Assembly: GCA_040391605.1 (NCBI GenBank)
Contig: JBEBXK010000014.1
Location: 1-64,000, forward strand
Length of the DNA: 64,000 bases
DNA from: Vulgatibacter incomptus_A
GTDB lineage: Bacteria; Myxococcota; Myxococcia; Myxococcales; Vulgatibacteraceae
Reading direction: 5' to 3'
Shown: positions 34,500-43,198 of the stretch, in pieces
How the letters are laid out: every line of letters starts with the position of its first letter
Numbering within the stretch: the stretch's first letter is position 1
Notes under the pieces: model-generated
Database searches by the model: none
Told to the model about the DNA's origin: nothing
What the model saw: only the letters and a program-made list of their open reading frames with translations
Position numbers and translations under genes: made by a program

Positions 34500-36278
34500 G
34501 TGTACGATCTGATCGTGATCGGCGGAGGGGTCAATGGCACCGGCATCGCCAGGGACGCGGCGATGCGGGGCTACCGCACCCTCCTGGTCGAGAAGCGTGA
34601 CTTCGCCGCCGGCTCCTCCGGGGCCAACTCCGGCATGATCCACGGCGGCGTGCGCTACCTCCGCCATGACCGCCACGTCACCGAGCTCGCCTGTATCGAC
34701 TCCGGTTATATCCAGAAGATCGCCCCCCACCTCCTCTTCCGGATCCCCTTCCTCTTCCCGATCCGCGCCAAGGATCCCTCGCGTCCCACCACGACCGAGA
34801 GGCTCTTTCGCTACGCGGTCGAGGTCTACCTGGGGACCTACGATCGTTATCAGCCGGCGAAATCCGGCAAGCCTAGCGTGGCCCTCTCGCCGGAGGAGGC
34901 CTACGCGTTGGAGCCCTCCCTGGCCCGAGACCTGGTGGGCGCGGTGAGCTTCGACGAGTGGGGCATCGATCCCTTCCGCCTCTGCACCGCCAACGCCCTC
35001 TCCGCCAAGGCCCACGGCGCCGACCTCCTCACCTACGCCACGGTCGTCTCGATCGTCCGCGGCGACGGCGGCAGGGTGCAGGGGATCGTCGTACGCGACG
35101 AGGCCACGGGAGAGGAGCTGCGCTACGACGGGCGGGTCGTCTTCAACGCCGGCGGGCCCTGGGCGCCTCGGGTGGCAGCCTTGGCAGGGGTCGAGGTGAA
35201 GCTGCGCCCCGGCAAGGGGGTGCACCTCACCATCGACCGCAGGGTCTCCAACTATGGCGTGATCTGCCAGGCCGCCGACGGGCGCGACGTCTTCGTGCTC
35301 CCCCACGAGCAGACCGCGATCATCGGCACCACCGACGACGACTTCTATGGCGATCCGGACGATCTGCGCGTGAAGGAAGACGAGGTGAAGTACCTCTGGG
35401 AGGCGGCGGTGCGCAGCCTCCCGGCCGTGGCGGGCGCGCGGGTGCTGCGGGCCTGGGCCGGCATCCGGCCTACCGTCTGGGAGTACGCCAAGACCGAGGA
35501 CGCCCTGAGCCGCGAGCACGCCATCTACGATCACACCAAGGACGGCGCGCCGGGCTTCGTCACCATGGTCGGCGGCAAGCTCGCCTCCTATCGGATCATG
35601 GCCGAGGAGGCGGTGGACGAGGTGGAGCGGATCCTCGATTTGCCACATCGCAGCTGCATGACCCACCTCACGCCGCTCCCCGGCGGCGAGGGTGTCCCCG
35701 ATCCGGCCGAGCTGGCGGAGGGCTACGGCCTCTCCGAGCCGACCGCCGAGCGGCTGATCTACCGCCATGGCCGCAAGGCCGTCGACATCTGTGAGCTCGC
35801 CCGCCGTGAGCCCAGGCTGCAAGCCCAGGTCTGCCGCTGCGAGCAGGTGATCGCTGCCGAGCTGGTCTTCTCCATCCGCCACGAGGAGGGGCGGCGCCTC
35901 CTCGATCTGCGCCGCCGCACCCGCCTGGCGATGGGCCCCTGCCAGGGGACCGACTGCGCCGCCCAGGCCGCCGCCCTCCTCGCCCGCGAGGCGAGGCTGA
36001 GTGTGGGCGACTATCACAAAGAGCTCTACGATCTGATGCAGGTGCGCTGGAAGGGCAACCGCGCCGTCCTCGACGGCGACGGCCTCGCCCAGCAGGAGCT
36101 CTCTCGAGGGATCTACCTGGGCGCGGGCGCTCTCGCCTCCGCCCCCTTCGAGCCCCATGAGTCCGCCCCAGCCTACGGCGCCTTCCGAGACGAGGCGCAG
36201 CGAGGGGCGGTAAAGGCGACCTCGCCCGACGGCGCCGAGTCTCGCGACGCGCCCCGAGCGGGCGAGGCGCACGAATGA
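34500..36278 (+). CDS. glpA: Glycerol-3-phosphate dehydrogenase, GlpA type
   Basis: FAD enzyme oxidising sn-glycerol-3-phosphate to dihydroxyacetone phosphate. The 592-residue protein has an N-terminal FAD site (VIGGGVNGTGIARDAA), GMIHGGVRYLRH, the catalytic core (GKGVHLTIDR, WAGIRPTV) and a C-terminal BFD-like [2Fe-2S] domain with CRCEQVIAAE and GPCQGTDC. That C-terminal domain distinguishes anaerobic GlpA from aerobic GlpD. GTG is preceded by GGAGG. The stop overlaps glpB (ATGA), so they form an operon. Confidence 0.88.
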   Translation: MYDLIVIGGGVNGTGIARDAAMRGYRTLLVEKRDFAAGSSGANSGMIHGGVRYLRHDRHVTELACIDSGYIQKIAPHLLFRIPFLFPIRAKDPSRPTTTERLFRYAVEVYLGTYDRYQPAKSGKPSVALSPEEAYALEPSLARDLVGAVSFDEWGIDPFRLCTANALSAKAHGADLLTYATVVSIVRGDGGRVQGIVVRDEATGEELRYDGRVVFNAGGPWAPRVAALAGVEVKLRPGKGVHLTIDRRVSNYGVICQAADGRDVFVLPHEQTAIIGTTDDDFYGDPDDLRVKEDEVKYLWEAAVRSLPAVAGARVLRAWAGIRPTVWEYAKTEDALSREHAIYDHTKDGAPGFVTMVGGKLASYRIMAEEAVDEVERILDLPHRSCMTHLTPLPGGEGVPDPAELAEGYGLSEPTAERLIYRHGRKAVDICELARREPRLQAQVCRCEQVIAAELVFSIRHEEGRRLLDLRRRTRLAMGPCQGTDCAAQAAALLAREARLSVGDYHKELYDLMQVRWKGNRAVLDGDGLAQQELSRGIYLGAGALASAPFEPHESAPAYGAFRDEAQRGAVKATSPDGAESRDAPRAGEAHE

Positions 36279-37744
36279 TCGGTGTCGGGGTCTCGAAGCC
36301 GATCGCCGTAGACGTGCTGGTGATCGGCGGGGGCGCTGCCGGCGCCTTCGCGGCGCTGGCGGCGCGGGAACGGGGCGCGACGGTCGCCGTGGTGCGGCGG
36401 GCCTGGGCCGCCACCGCCCTCTCGTCGGGGGCCGCCGACGTCGCGCCGGATCCTCTCTCGAACGCGCGGACGCCCCTCGGAGGGAGGATGAGCGTCATCG
36501 AGAGCGCGAGGCATCTGGCGTCGCGGCGGCCCGATCACCCCTATGCCGCGCTGCAAGGCAGGCTCGCGCTCCTGCCCGCCGCCCTCGACTTCGCCTCGCG
36601 GCAGACGGGCGGGCGCCTCTCCTTCGCTGGGGCGGAGCGGGAGAATCACGCCTTCCTCTCGCCAATGGGCTTGCCCAAGCTCTCCGCCGGCGGCCTGGAC
36701 TCCATCGTCGCCGGCGATCTCCTCGGCGTGAGCGGGACGATCGGAGCCGTCGGCTTCGACCTCCACCCGATCGTCGACGCGAGGCTCCTCGCTGCCGCCG
36801 CGAACGAGGCGGCGCGGAGGGCGGGCCTGCCCCTTCGCGCCGTGCCCATCGAATGCGACTTCCTCCGGCGGAGCGGCGACTCGCTGCTGCGGCCCCACGA
36901 GATCGCCGCCAGGATCGACGACGATCCGGAGCGACTGGTCGAGTCCCTCCGCCGGGCGCTCCCAATCGACCGCCCCCAGCGGCTCCTCCTCCCACCCGTG
37001 CTCTCCCGGCGCGATCCCCGACCGGTCCTGGAGGCCCTCGAGGCGGGGCTGGGGATCCCCTGTGCCGAGCTCCTCGCCGCCGGTGAATCCGTCCCCGGCG
37101 TCCGGCTCCAACAGGCCCTCGAGGCCAGGTTGGACGAGGCAGGCATCGAGCTGATCCATGGGGAGGTCTACGCAGCGTCCGGCGCCGAGGGAGACGCCAC
37201 GGAACCGCGTCCACATACAGTGGGTGACTCAATGATAGGAATCCGTATGCGAGGAGCGGCGCCGCCCAACGGAGTCGTCGCTTCGGATTGGCCGATCGAG
37301 GCGGGCGCGGTGGTCCTCGCCACCGGCAAGTTCATCGGCGGCGGCATCCGCCGCGAGGGCAGGCTCCGCGAGCCGATCTTCGATCTGCCCGTCTGGATAG
37401 GCGATCAGGTGGACGAGGGGAGCTGGCTCGGCGATCGCACCGCCTACGAATTGCGCGATCCCCAGCCCGCGCTCCGTGCCGGTCTGCGGATCGACGAGGA
37501 GCTGCACCCCCTCCTCCGCGACCACCGGCTGCTCTCGCCTCGCCTCTTCGCCTGTGGCGACGTCCTCGCCGGCAACGATCCTGCCGAAGACGGCGCCGGC
37601 ATCGGCCTCGCGATCTTCACCGGCTACCTCGCCGGCCTCGAGGCCGCCGCCGCCGCGGGCTTGTCGCTGGCCGGCTTTGTCACGGCGGGGGAGTCGCCCT
37701 CGGGCGAGCGAACTCCAGACTCGGACGAAGCAGAGGGGCGCTGA
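36275..37744 (+). CDS. glpB: Anaerobic glycerol-3-phosphate dehydrogenase subunit B-like flavoprotein
   Basis: A 489-residue FAD protein with VDVLVIGGGAAGAFAALAAR at the N-terminus and a conserved GlpB-like C-terminus (LFACGDVLAGNDPAEDGAGIGLAIFTGYLAG). In E. coli GlpA-GlpB-GlpC form a membrane-bound complex passing electrons to quinone. Position directly after glpA with ATGA overlap supports the role. The sequence is longer than E. coli GlpB and has an insert around residues 300-330. Confidence 0.8.
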   Translation: MIGVGVSKPIAVDVLVIGGGAAGAFAALAARERGATVAVVRRAWAATALSSGAADVAPDPLSNARTPLGGRMSVIESARHLASRRPDHPYAALQGRLALLPAALDFASRQTGGRLSFAGAERENHAFLSPMGLPKLSAGGLDSIVAGDLLGVSGTIGAVGFDLHPIVDARLLAAAANEAARRAGLPLRAVPIECDFLRRSGDSLLRPHEIAARIDDDPERLVESLRRALPIDRPQRLLLPPVLSRRDPRPVLEALEAGLGIPCAELLAAGESVPGVRLQQALEARLDEAGIELIHGEVYAASGAEGDATEPRPHTVGDSMIGIRMRGAAPPNGVVASDWPIEAGAVVLATGKFIGGGIRREGRLREPIFDLPVWIGDQVDEGSWLGDRTAYELRDPQPALRAGLRIDEELHPLLRDHRLLSPRLFACGDVLAGNDPAEDGAGIGLAIFTGYLAGLEAAAAAGLSLAGFVTAGESPSGERTPDSDEAEGR

Positions 37745-37746
37745 CG

Positions 37747-38178
37747 ATGGGATACAAACTCGGCGGCGATCTCTATCTGGGCTATCGGGCCCTCGTCGCG
37801 CAGCCTCTGCGCTGGCTCTTCGGCAGGACGCTGCGAGGCAAGCAGCGCTTCCTCGACAACTACGGCCCCGAGGGCCTCGTCCCCACCCCCGAGGCAGACA
37901 AGCTCATGCTCGCCAGCGCCGGTCGCTGCATCTCCTGCGGCCTATGCGATCAGCTCGATGGTCAGCTTGGCGCCCTGGCCCGCCAGGCCTACGACGGCGT
38001 CTCCCTGCTGCCCCGCCAGACCGCCCGCTCCTCCGTAGAGCTCGTCCACGCCAGGGCCGCCCTCGACTCCCTCGATCCCGAGCGCTACCGCGAGGCAGCC
38101 GCCGTCTGCCCCACCCGAGTCCCCCTCGTCGAGCTCGCCCGCTGGCTCCGCGATCGTCTCGACCGTGCGCGAAGCTGA
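37747..38178 (+). CDS. Small iron-sulfur protein in the GlpC position
   Basis: A 143-residue protein starting at ATG 37747, two bases after the glpB stop. One cluster motif is visible: CISCGLCDQLDG (about residue 59) with a distant CPTRVPL (about 120), a CxxCxxC...CP arrangement for a single [4Fe-4S]. Full GlpC has two clusters and C-terminal CCG domains, which are absent. It probably does the electron-transfer job of GlpC in this complex, but could be a distinct ferredoxin-like subunit. Confidence 0.7.
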   Translation: MGYKLGGDLYLGYRALVAQPLRWLFGRTLRGKQRFLDNYGPEGLVPTPEADKLMLASAGRCISCGLCDQLDGQLGALARQAYDGVSLLPRQTARSSVELVHARAALDSLDPERYREAAAVCPTRVPLVELARWLRDRLDRARS

Positions 38179-38302
38179 CGAGATCGGGACGGCGTCGGAA
38201 GCGAGTCTTCGATGACGATGCGCCGCAGAGGCTCTGTTGTCCTGCATTCCAAGGCGCAGTCGTACGAGAGGAGGTCTGGCGGGAGACATCCCGACGAGAG
38301 CC

Positions 38303-41098
38303 ATGGTTTGTCCGGGCCCCTTCGATCGGGGATCGTCCGGTCGTCCCTTTTGGAAAAGGCGGGAGGACGAGCTGGCCTCTGAAGAGATCCCGACGCCCCC
38401 ACTCATCGGCCGCGACGCGCCGCTGGGGGAGAAGACCGCCCTCGCCCTCGAGTTGGAGGCCTTGGTGGGAGCGGGGAACGTGTCCACCGACCGCGCCGAG
38501 AGGTGGAGGGCGGCGGAGGATATGTGGCCGAAGGCCTTCCTATGGGAGCGCGAGGGGCGGGGGCCGACGCCGCCTGACGCGGTGGTCCGACCTGGCAGCG
38601 CAGAGGAGGTGGCGGAGGTCGTCCGCTTCGCGAGGAGGCGCGCCATCCCCCTGACGCCCTACGGCGCGGGCAGCGGGGTATGTGGGGGCGCGATCGCTGT
38701 GCAGGGTGGGATCACACTACGTCTGGAACGCCTCGATCGGGTGTTGCGCATCGATCGGGATCAGCTCTTCGTCGAGGCGCAGGCGGGGATCCTGGGCGTG
38801 GATCTGGAGGCGGCCCTCCGTGCCGAGGGGCTCACGCTGGGACACTTCCCTTCCTCCATCGGCTGCTCGACCCTGGGCGGATGGCTGGCTGCGCGCTCGG
38901 CGGGGCAATGCTCGTCCCGCTACGGCAAGATCGAGGACATGGTGCTGGGGCTGCGCTGCGTCCTGGGCACCGGGGAGATCGTGCGCCCCCAGCGTCCAGC
39001 CAGTGGGATCGACTGGATCGAGCTGCTGCTCGGCAGCGAGGGCACCTTGGGGATCTTCGTGGACGCCAGGCTGCGGGTCTGGCCGGCTCCGCGGGACGTC
39101 GTCCCCCGCGCCTTCCGCTTCCCCACGCTCGACGCCGGATTGTCTGCGATGCAGGCGGTCTTTCGCGCCGGCCTTCGCCCTGCCGTGGCGCGGCTCTACG
39201 ATCCCCCGGATACGCTGCTGGCCCTCGGCCTTCCGGGATGGTCGAAACAGCCGCTCGATCAGGGCGACCCGCAGGAGCGGCGGCCCCCCGGCCCCGGAGA
39301 GCTGCGACCGGACTTCGCTGGATCCTCTGCATCGGAGCGGGGGAAGAAGCCGGCCGCGGCGAACGCTTGGGCGACGCGGCCTCCCGGCTCCGGGGAGCGG
39401 CGGCCGGGCTTCGCCGGAGCCTCATCGTCGGCGCCGGGGAAGAATCAGGCCCCGGGGACGCTGACCGCGCTCCTGGACGACGCGCGCCGGATCGTCCGCG
39501 ACCCGTTCGAGGCGATCCCCCGCGTGGCGTTGGACGCCGTCCTCTCCCGGGCGAAGCTCCTCAACGATGCCGCGTCTCTGGCGCGGGCGAGCCTCCTGGT
39601 CTTCGTTCACGAAGGCTCCTTCGGCGACGCGGAGTCCGAGGCGTCCCAGGCCCGTGACATCTGCCTGGCCCACGGCGGCGTCGATCGCGGGGAGGCGCCT
39701 GGGGGGCGATGGCTCCGAGATCGTTACACCGTCTCTTACAAGCTCCCCCGGATCTTCGAAGCGGGCGGCTGGGCCGACACCTTCGAGGTGGCGACGTCGT
39801 GGGGCAGGGTGCATCGGCTCTTCGCCGCCGTCCGCGATGCGGTGGCGCCCCACGCCCTCGTGATGGCCCACTTCAGCCACGCCTACGCGGACGGTTGCTC
39901 CATCTACTTCACCTTCTCCGGCCCCGCCCTCCGCCCGGCGGACGGCCTCGCGTCCTACGATCGTGCCTTCGGCGCGGCCCTGGACGCCGCGGTGGCGGCC
40001 GGCGCCACCATCACCCACCACCACGGCGTCGGCCTCTACAAGGGCCCCTGGCTCCGGGAGGAGCTCGGCGAAGGGGGCCTCAGCTTTCTGCGCAAGCTCG
40101 AGGCCGCTTGGGATCCCGACGGCATCCTCAACCCCGGCAAGCTCGGCCTCTCTGCGGGCCCCGAAGTGAAAGTGTCACCTTCTGATGCAGCTACAGTCGA
40201 CCAGACGAAGCTGACTTCGGTGGGGGAGCTGGAGAGAGACGCACGCCCCGAAGTGAATGTGTCATCTTCTAATACAACCGGAGTCCATCAGACGAAGCTG
40301 ACGTCGGTGGAGGAGCTGGACGAAGACGCGATGTGGATCCGCGCCTTCGCCGGCGCGAAGGTGAGCGAGGTGGAGGCACGGCTGCGCACAGCGGGCCTCA
40401 GCCTCGGCTCCCAGCCTCCCTCGATCTTCGATGGGACCGTCGCCCATTGGCTGGAGGGTCCCCTCGCCGGCAGGCGGGTGGAGGGAGGCAGGCTGGTCCC
40501 CGGCGTCGCGTCGATCGAGGCGGCGCTACCCGGCGGCCTCCTCTATGACTCCCGGCCAGCGCCCCGCTCGGCGGCAGGCCCCGCCGTGGCCAACCTCATC
40601 CTGGGGGGAGAGGGCGCCCACGGCAGCCTGATGGCCGCGACCCTGAAGGCCGAGCCCGTCCCCGGGGAGACGGCGAGAGTCCATGTGCGCGGGGCCTCTC
40701 CGATCCTCGCTCGGCTCCTGGAGGCGCTCACCCTCGATCCCTGCCCAACCCTGGAGGCCCTGATCGCCGGCGGCGATCCCATGGAGGCGAGCTTCTCCTT
40801 CGCCTCGGACACTGGACCGCAGCGCGCGGCGGTAGGTCGGGCCATGGCCGCAGCCCAAGCGTTGGCGATCCTCTGCAGCGTGGCCCCTGGCATCCCCTCT
40901 CCGTCGCGAGGCTGGGAAGGTGAGCTCCCCCGCGAAGCCTGGTCCCGTGCCCTCGGCCTCCTCCCCGCCGGGAGCTTCGTCACCCTGCATCGGATCGCCA
41001 GGGAGAGCGCCATCTTCACCTGCGACCCGGTGGCCGGCACCGCCCTCGCCGGCCTCGTCCGGCCCTCCGACGACGAGCATCTCTCATTGCGTCATTGA
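38303..41098 (+). CDS. AGPS-like FAD oxidase (alkyl-DHAP synthase family) with duplicated degenerate domain
   Basis: A ~931-residue flavoprotein. Residues ~50-290 are a PCMH FAD-binding domain with the AGPS hallmark GLTLGHFPSSIG, STLGGWLAARSAGQ and SSRYGKIEDMV. The C-terminal cap follows with MAHFSHAYADGCSIYF, the active-site triple His572-574 (ITHHHGVG) and DPDGILNPGKL. AGPS swaps the acyl of acyl-DHAP for a fatty alcohol, starting ether-lipid synthesis. After ~680 the chain continues with a second, degenerate FAD-domain-like stretch (LILGGEGAHGSLMAATLKAEP echoes LLLGSEGTLGIFVDARLRVWP). Two tandem-repeat insertions break the family fold. The start is uncertain: TTG 38237 is the longest option. 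Confidence 0.75.
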   Translation: MVCPGPFDRGSSGRPFWKRREDELASEEIPTPPLIGRDAPLGEKTALALELEALVGAGNVSTDRAERWRAAEDMWPKAFLWEREGRGPTPPDAVVRPGSAEEVAEVVRFARRRAIPLTPYGAGSGVCGGAIAVQGGITLRLERLDRVLRIDRDQLFVEAQAGILGVDLEAALRAEGLTLGHFPSSIGCSTLGGWLAARSAGQCSSRYGKIEDMVLGLRCVLGTGEIVRPQRPASGIDWIELLLGSEGTLGIFVDARLRVWPAPRDVVPRAFRFPTLDAGLSAMQAVFRAGLRPAVARLYDPPDTLLALGLPGWSKQPLDQGDPQERRPPGPGELRPDFAGSSASERGKKPAAANAWATRPPGSGERRPGFAGASSSAPGKNQAPGTLTALLDDARRIVRDPFEAIPRVALDAVLSRAKLLNDAASLARASLLVFVHEGSFGDAESEASQARDICLAHGGVDRGEAPGGRWLRDRYTVSYKLPRIFEAGGWADTFEVATSWGRVHRLFAAVRDAVAPHALVMAHFSHAYADGCSIYFTFSGPALRPADGLASYDRAFGAALDAAVAAGATITHHHGVGLYKGPWLREELGEGGLSFLRKLEAAWDPDGILNPGKLGLSAGPEVKVSPSDAATVDQTKLTSVGELERDARPEVNVSSSNTTGVHQTKLTSVEELDEDAMWIRAFAGAKVSEVEARLRTAGLSLGSQPPSIFDGTVAHWLEGPLAGRRVEGGRLVPGVASIEAALPGGLLYDSRPAPRSAAGPAVANLILGGEGAHGSLMAATLKAEPVPGETARVHVRGASPILARLLEALTLDPCPTLEALIAGGDPMEASFSFASDTGPQRAAVGRAMAAAQALAILCSVAPGIPSPSRGWEGELPREAWSRALGLLPAGSFVTLHRIARESAIFTCDPVAGTALAGLVRPSDDEHLSLRH
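39281..39472 (+). repeat. In-frame 96-bp tandem repeat inside the AGPS-like gene
   Basis: Two 32-codon units start at 39281 and 39377 (RPPGPGELRPDFAGS and RPPGSGERRPGFAGA). Proline, glycine and serine dominate, unlike the surrounding domain. It interrupts the region between the FAD and cap domains (residues 327-390). Confidence 0.65.
40160..40334 (+). repeat. In-frame 87-bp tandem repeat, AT-richer than its host gene
   Basis: Two 29-codon units (PEVKVSPSDAATVDQTKLTS and PEVNVSSSNTTGVHQTKLTS) start at 40160/40161 and 40247/40248, right after the ILNPGKL end of the AGPS cap. The first unit's DNA is bounded by CCGAAGT and ACTTCGG, a short inverted repeat. Base composition is visibly lower in GC than the flanks, suggesting a captured repeat element now acting as a linker. 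Confidence 0.65.
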
Positions 41099-41283
41099 GA
41101 TCCTACGAGTCGTTCCAAAGCCGCGTACAGCCGAAGGGCGGAGCCGGCGGACGAATGGCGCCCGCGAGCGAAGCGGGAGCCCGACGGTAGCGCTCCTCTC
41201 CACCGTGGGACGAGCCGTCACGGATCCAACTGCGGCGAGCGATAGCCGCACGGGTGCTGACCTCGAGTCGATCGCACCATCTG

Positions 41284-41333
41284 CGTTGCGGGAAGCGGTG
41301 CCGCCCGCCATGATGCCCGCCTTCCCCGCAACG
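41284..41333. repeat. Inverted repeat upstream of the lipid kinase gene
   Basis: CGTTGCGGGAAG (41284-41295) pairs with CTTCCCCGCAACG (41321-41333) with one bulge, around a 25-base loop. It ends 10 bases before the kinase ATG, just ahead of GAGGAT. It could be a leader hairpin or an operator. The rest of the 245-base gap shows nothing clear. Confidence 0.45.
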
Positions 41334-41343
41334 AGAGGATGGG

Positions 41344-42273
41344 ATGGGTCGGAAGGTCGTCTTCATCGTCAACCCCCAGAGCGGCAACGGCGCCACCGGC
41401 CGCCAGTGGCGGGGCCTCGCCAGCCGCATCCGCGCCGAGATCGGCGACTTCGGCGAGCACTTCACCACGCGCCCCGTGGAGGCGACCTCCCTCGCCACCC
41501 ACGCGCTACGCGAAGGCGCCGACGTGGTGGTGGCGGTAGGCGGCGACGGCACCATCAACGAGGTGGTGAACGGCTTCTTCGATCCCAGCGGTGCGCCCGT
41601 ACGCGCAGAGGCCTCCCTGGGCCTCTTCCCCAGGGGCACCGGCAGCGACTTCCTCAGGACCCTCGACTTCGCGTCCCACGGCGTCGCCTCCATCGCGGCC
41701 CGCTTGCGGGAGCCGCGGGGCCGGCGCATCGACGTGGGCCGCGTCTCCTACCTGAAGGACGACGGCAGCCCAGCCCAGCGCTACTTCATCAACGTCGCGT
41801 CCTTCGGCACCTCCGGCCTGGTGGACCGCTACGTGAACCGCGCCACCAAGGCCTTGGGCGGCAAGGCCTCCTTCGCCATCGGCGCCGTCCGCGGACTCCT
41901 GGCCTACGACGATCGTCGCTGTGAAGTCCGCTTCGACGACGGGGCCTGGGAGCCCTTCGACGTCACCTGCCTCGCCGTCGCCAACGGCCGGTATTTCGGC
42001 GGCGGCATGATGGTCGCCCCGGAGGCCGCCCTGGACGACGGCCTCTTCGACGTGACCATCTGGAGCGGCTTCGGCCTCTCCGACTTCGTCCTCAAACGAA
42101 AGATGATCTACGACGGCACCCACACCCGCCTCGCAGGCACCACCACCCGCCGCGCCCGCAAGCTCGAAGCCCGCTGCGCCGACGAATGCCTCCTCGACGT
42201 GGACGGTGAGGCGCCCGGCAGGCTCCCGATCACCGTCGACCTCCTCCCCGCCGCCCTCTCCATCATCACCTGA
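41344..42273 (+). CDS. YegS/DgkB-family lipid kinase
   Basis: A 309-residue diacylglycerol-kinase-catalytic-domain protein. The nucleotide motif VAVGGDGTINEVVNG (GGDGT at 66-70), N-terminal FIVNPQSGNG and GLFPRGTGSDFLRTL are diagnostic. Substrate may be diacylglycerol or a related lipid alcohol. GAGGATGGG supplies a ribosome site for ATG 41344. It follows the AGPS-like gene; an AGPS-like flavoprotein next to a diacylglycerol kinase also occurs in Mycobacterium tuberculosis (Rv2251-Rv2252), so the pairing is probably functional. Confidence 0.85.
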   Translation: MGRKVVFIVNPQSGNGATGRQWRGLASRIRAEIGDFGEHFTTRPVEATSLATHALREGADVVVAVGGDGTINEVVNGFFDPSGAPVRAEASLGLFPRGTGSDFLRTLDFASHGVASIAARLREPRGRRIDVGRVSYLKDDGSPAQRYFINVASFGTSGLVDRYVNRATKALGGKASFAIGAVRGLLAYDDRRCEVRFDDGAWEPFDVTCLAVANGRYFGGGMMVAPEAALDDGLFDVTIWSGFGLSDFVLKRKMIYDGTHTRLAGTTTRRARKLEARCADECLLDVDGEAPGRLPITVDLLPAALSIIT

Positions 42274-42384
42274 GATGGATCGGCGGAACGCCTGCTGAAG
42301 GGAGCGCCCTCGGATCTCGCGGGCCGATCTCAAGGCGCTGGCGACCGCCAGGGCCTCGGATGGACTCGGGTAGCAGTCGCGATC

Positions 42385-43059
42385 GTGTACGTGGATTTCG
42401 CGACGTCGATCGCGCGGACTCCTTTGACGGAGGCCGCCGAAGAGATTAGACGGCAAGACCTCGACAAGGAGATCCCCCTGGTGCCGGCCCATCCCATCGA
42501 ACGCTTCGAGAAGCTGCTGGCGGACGCGACCGCCGAGCAGCTCCCGCTCCCCAACGCCGTGTCCCTCGCCACGGTCGGCGAGGAGGGCCGCCCGTCGGTG
42601 CGGATGGTGCTCCTCAAGGGGGTCGATCCCCGGGGCTTCGTCTTCTACACCAACCTCGGGAGCCGCAAGGCCCGGGAGCTCGCAGCGCATCCCTACGCAG
42701 CCCTCTGCTTCCATTGGGTCGCCTTCGACGAGCAGGTTCGGGTGGAGGGCCGGGTGGAGCCGGTCTCCGACGAGGAGGCCGATGCCTACTTCCGCACCCG
42801 CGCCCGCGGTAGCCAGATCGGCGCCTGGGCCTCGCTGCAGAGCCGGCCGCTGATTTCTCGAGACGAGCTCGTTTCGAGGGTGGGAGAGGTGGAGCGGCGC
42901 TTCGAGGGGCAGGAGGTCCCGCGGCCGCCGTTCTGGTCCGGCTTCCTGCTTCGCCCCGATCGGATCGAGTTCTGGTCCGGGAAACCGGATCGACTCCACG
43001 ATCGACAGGTCTTCACGCTCAGTGGTGGAGAGTGGGAGGAGCAGCGCCTCTTTCCCTGA
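42385..43059 (+). CDS. pdxH: Pyridoxamine 5'-phosphate oxidase
   Basis: FMN enzyme that oxidises pyridoxine- or pyridoxamine-phosphate to PLP. The 224 residues contain the family core: NAVSLATVGEEGRPSVRMVLLKG, GFVFYTNLGSRKARELA and the C-terminal WSGFLLRPDRIEFWSG and RLHDRQVF (some split). ATG is absent near the N-terminus and GTG 42385 lacks a clear ribosome site, so the exact start is uncertain. It appears to be a single gene, with the patatin gene convergent downstream. Confidence 0.92.
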   Translation: MYVDFATSIARTPLTEAAEEIRRQDLDKEIPLVPAHPIERFEKLLADATAEQLPLPNAVSLATVGEEGRPSVRMVLLKGVDPRGFVFYTNLGSRKARELAAHPYAALCFHWVAFDEQVRVEGRVEPVSDEEADAYFRTRARGSQIGAWASLQSRPLISRDELVSRVGEVERRFEGQEVPRPPFWSGFLLRPDRIEFWSGKPDRLHDRQVFTLSGGEWEEQRLFP

Positions 43060-43198
43060 GTCGGTGAAGCACTTGGCGAGCCGGCGGCGAGCAGACGCCA
43101 GCATGCGCTCTCCCTTGGTCAGGATGGTCGTCAGGCGTCGCCTCATCGCCTGCGCCGGAGCCGCCCCGGGGGCGGCTTCCTCGTTCCCGCTGCTGGCG

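Noticed and set aside
32400..36272. 1290-residue open frame antisense to aspS and glpA
   Set aside because: Composition artefact; both plus-strand genes carry full motifs.
43060..43198. Short plus-strand frame between pdxH and the patatin gene
   Set aside because: Begins inside pdxH in another frame, is Arg/Ser-rich and has no start signal; resembles repeat-like DNA.
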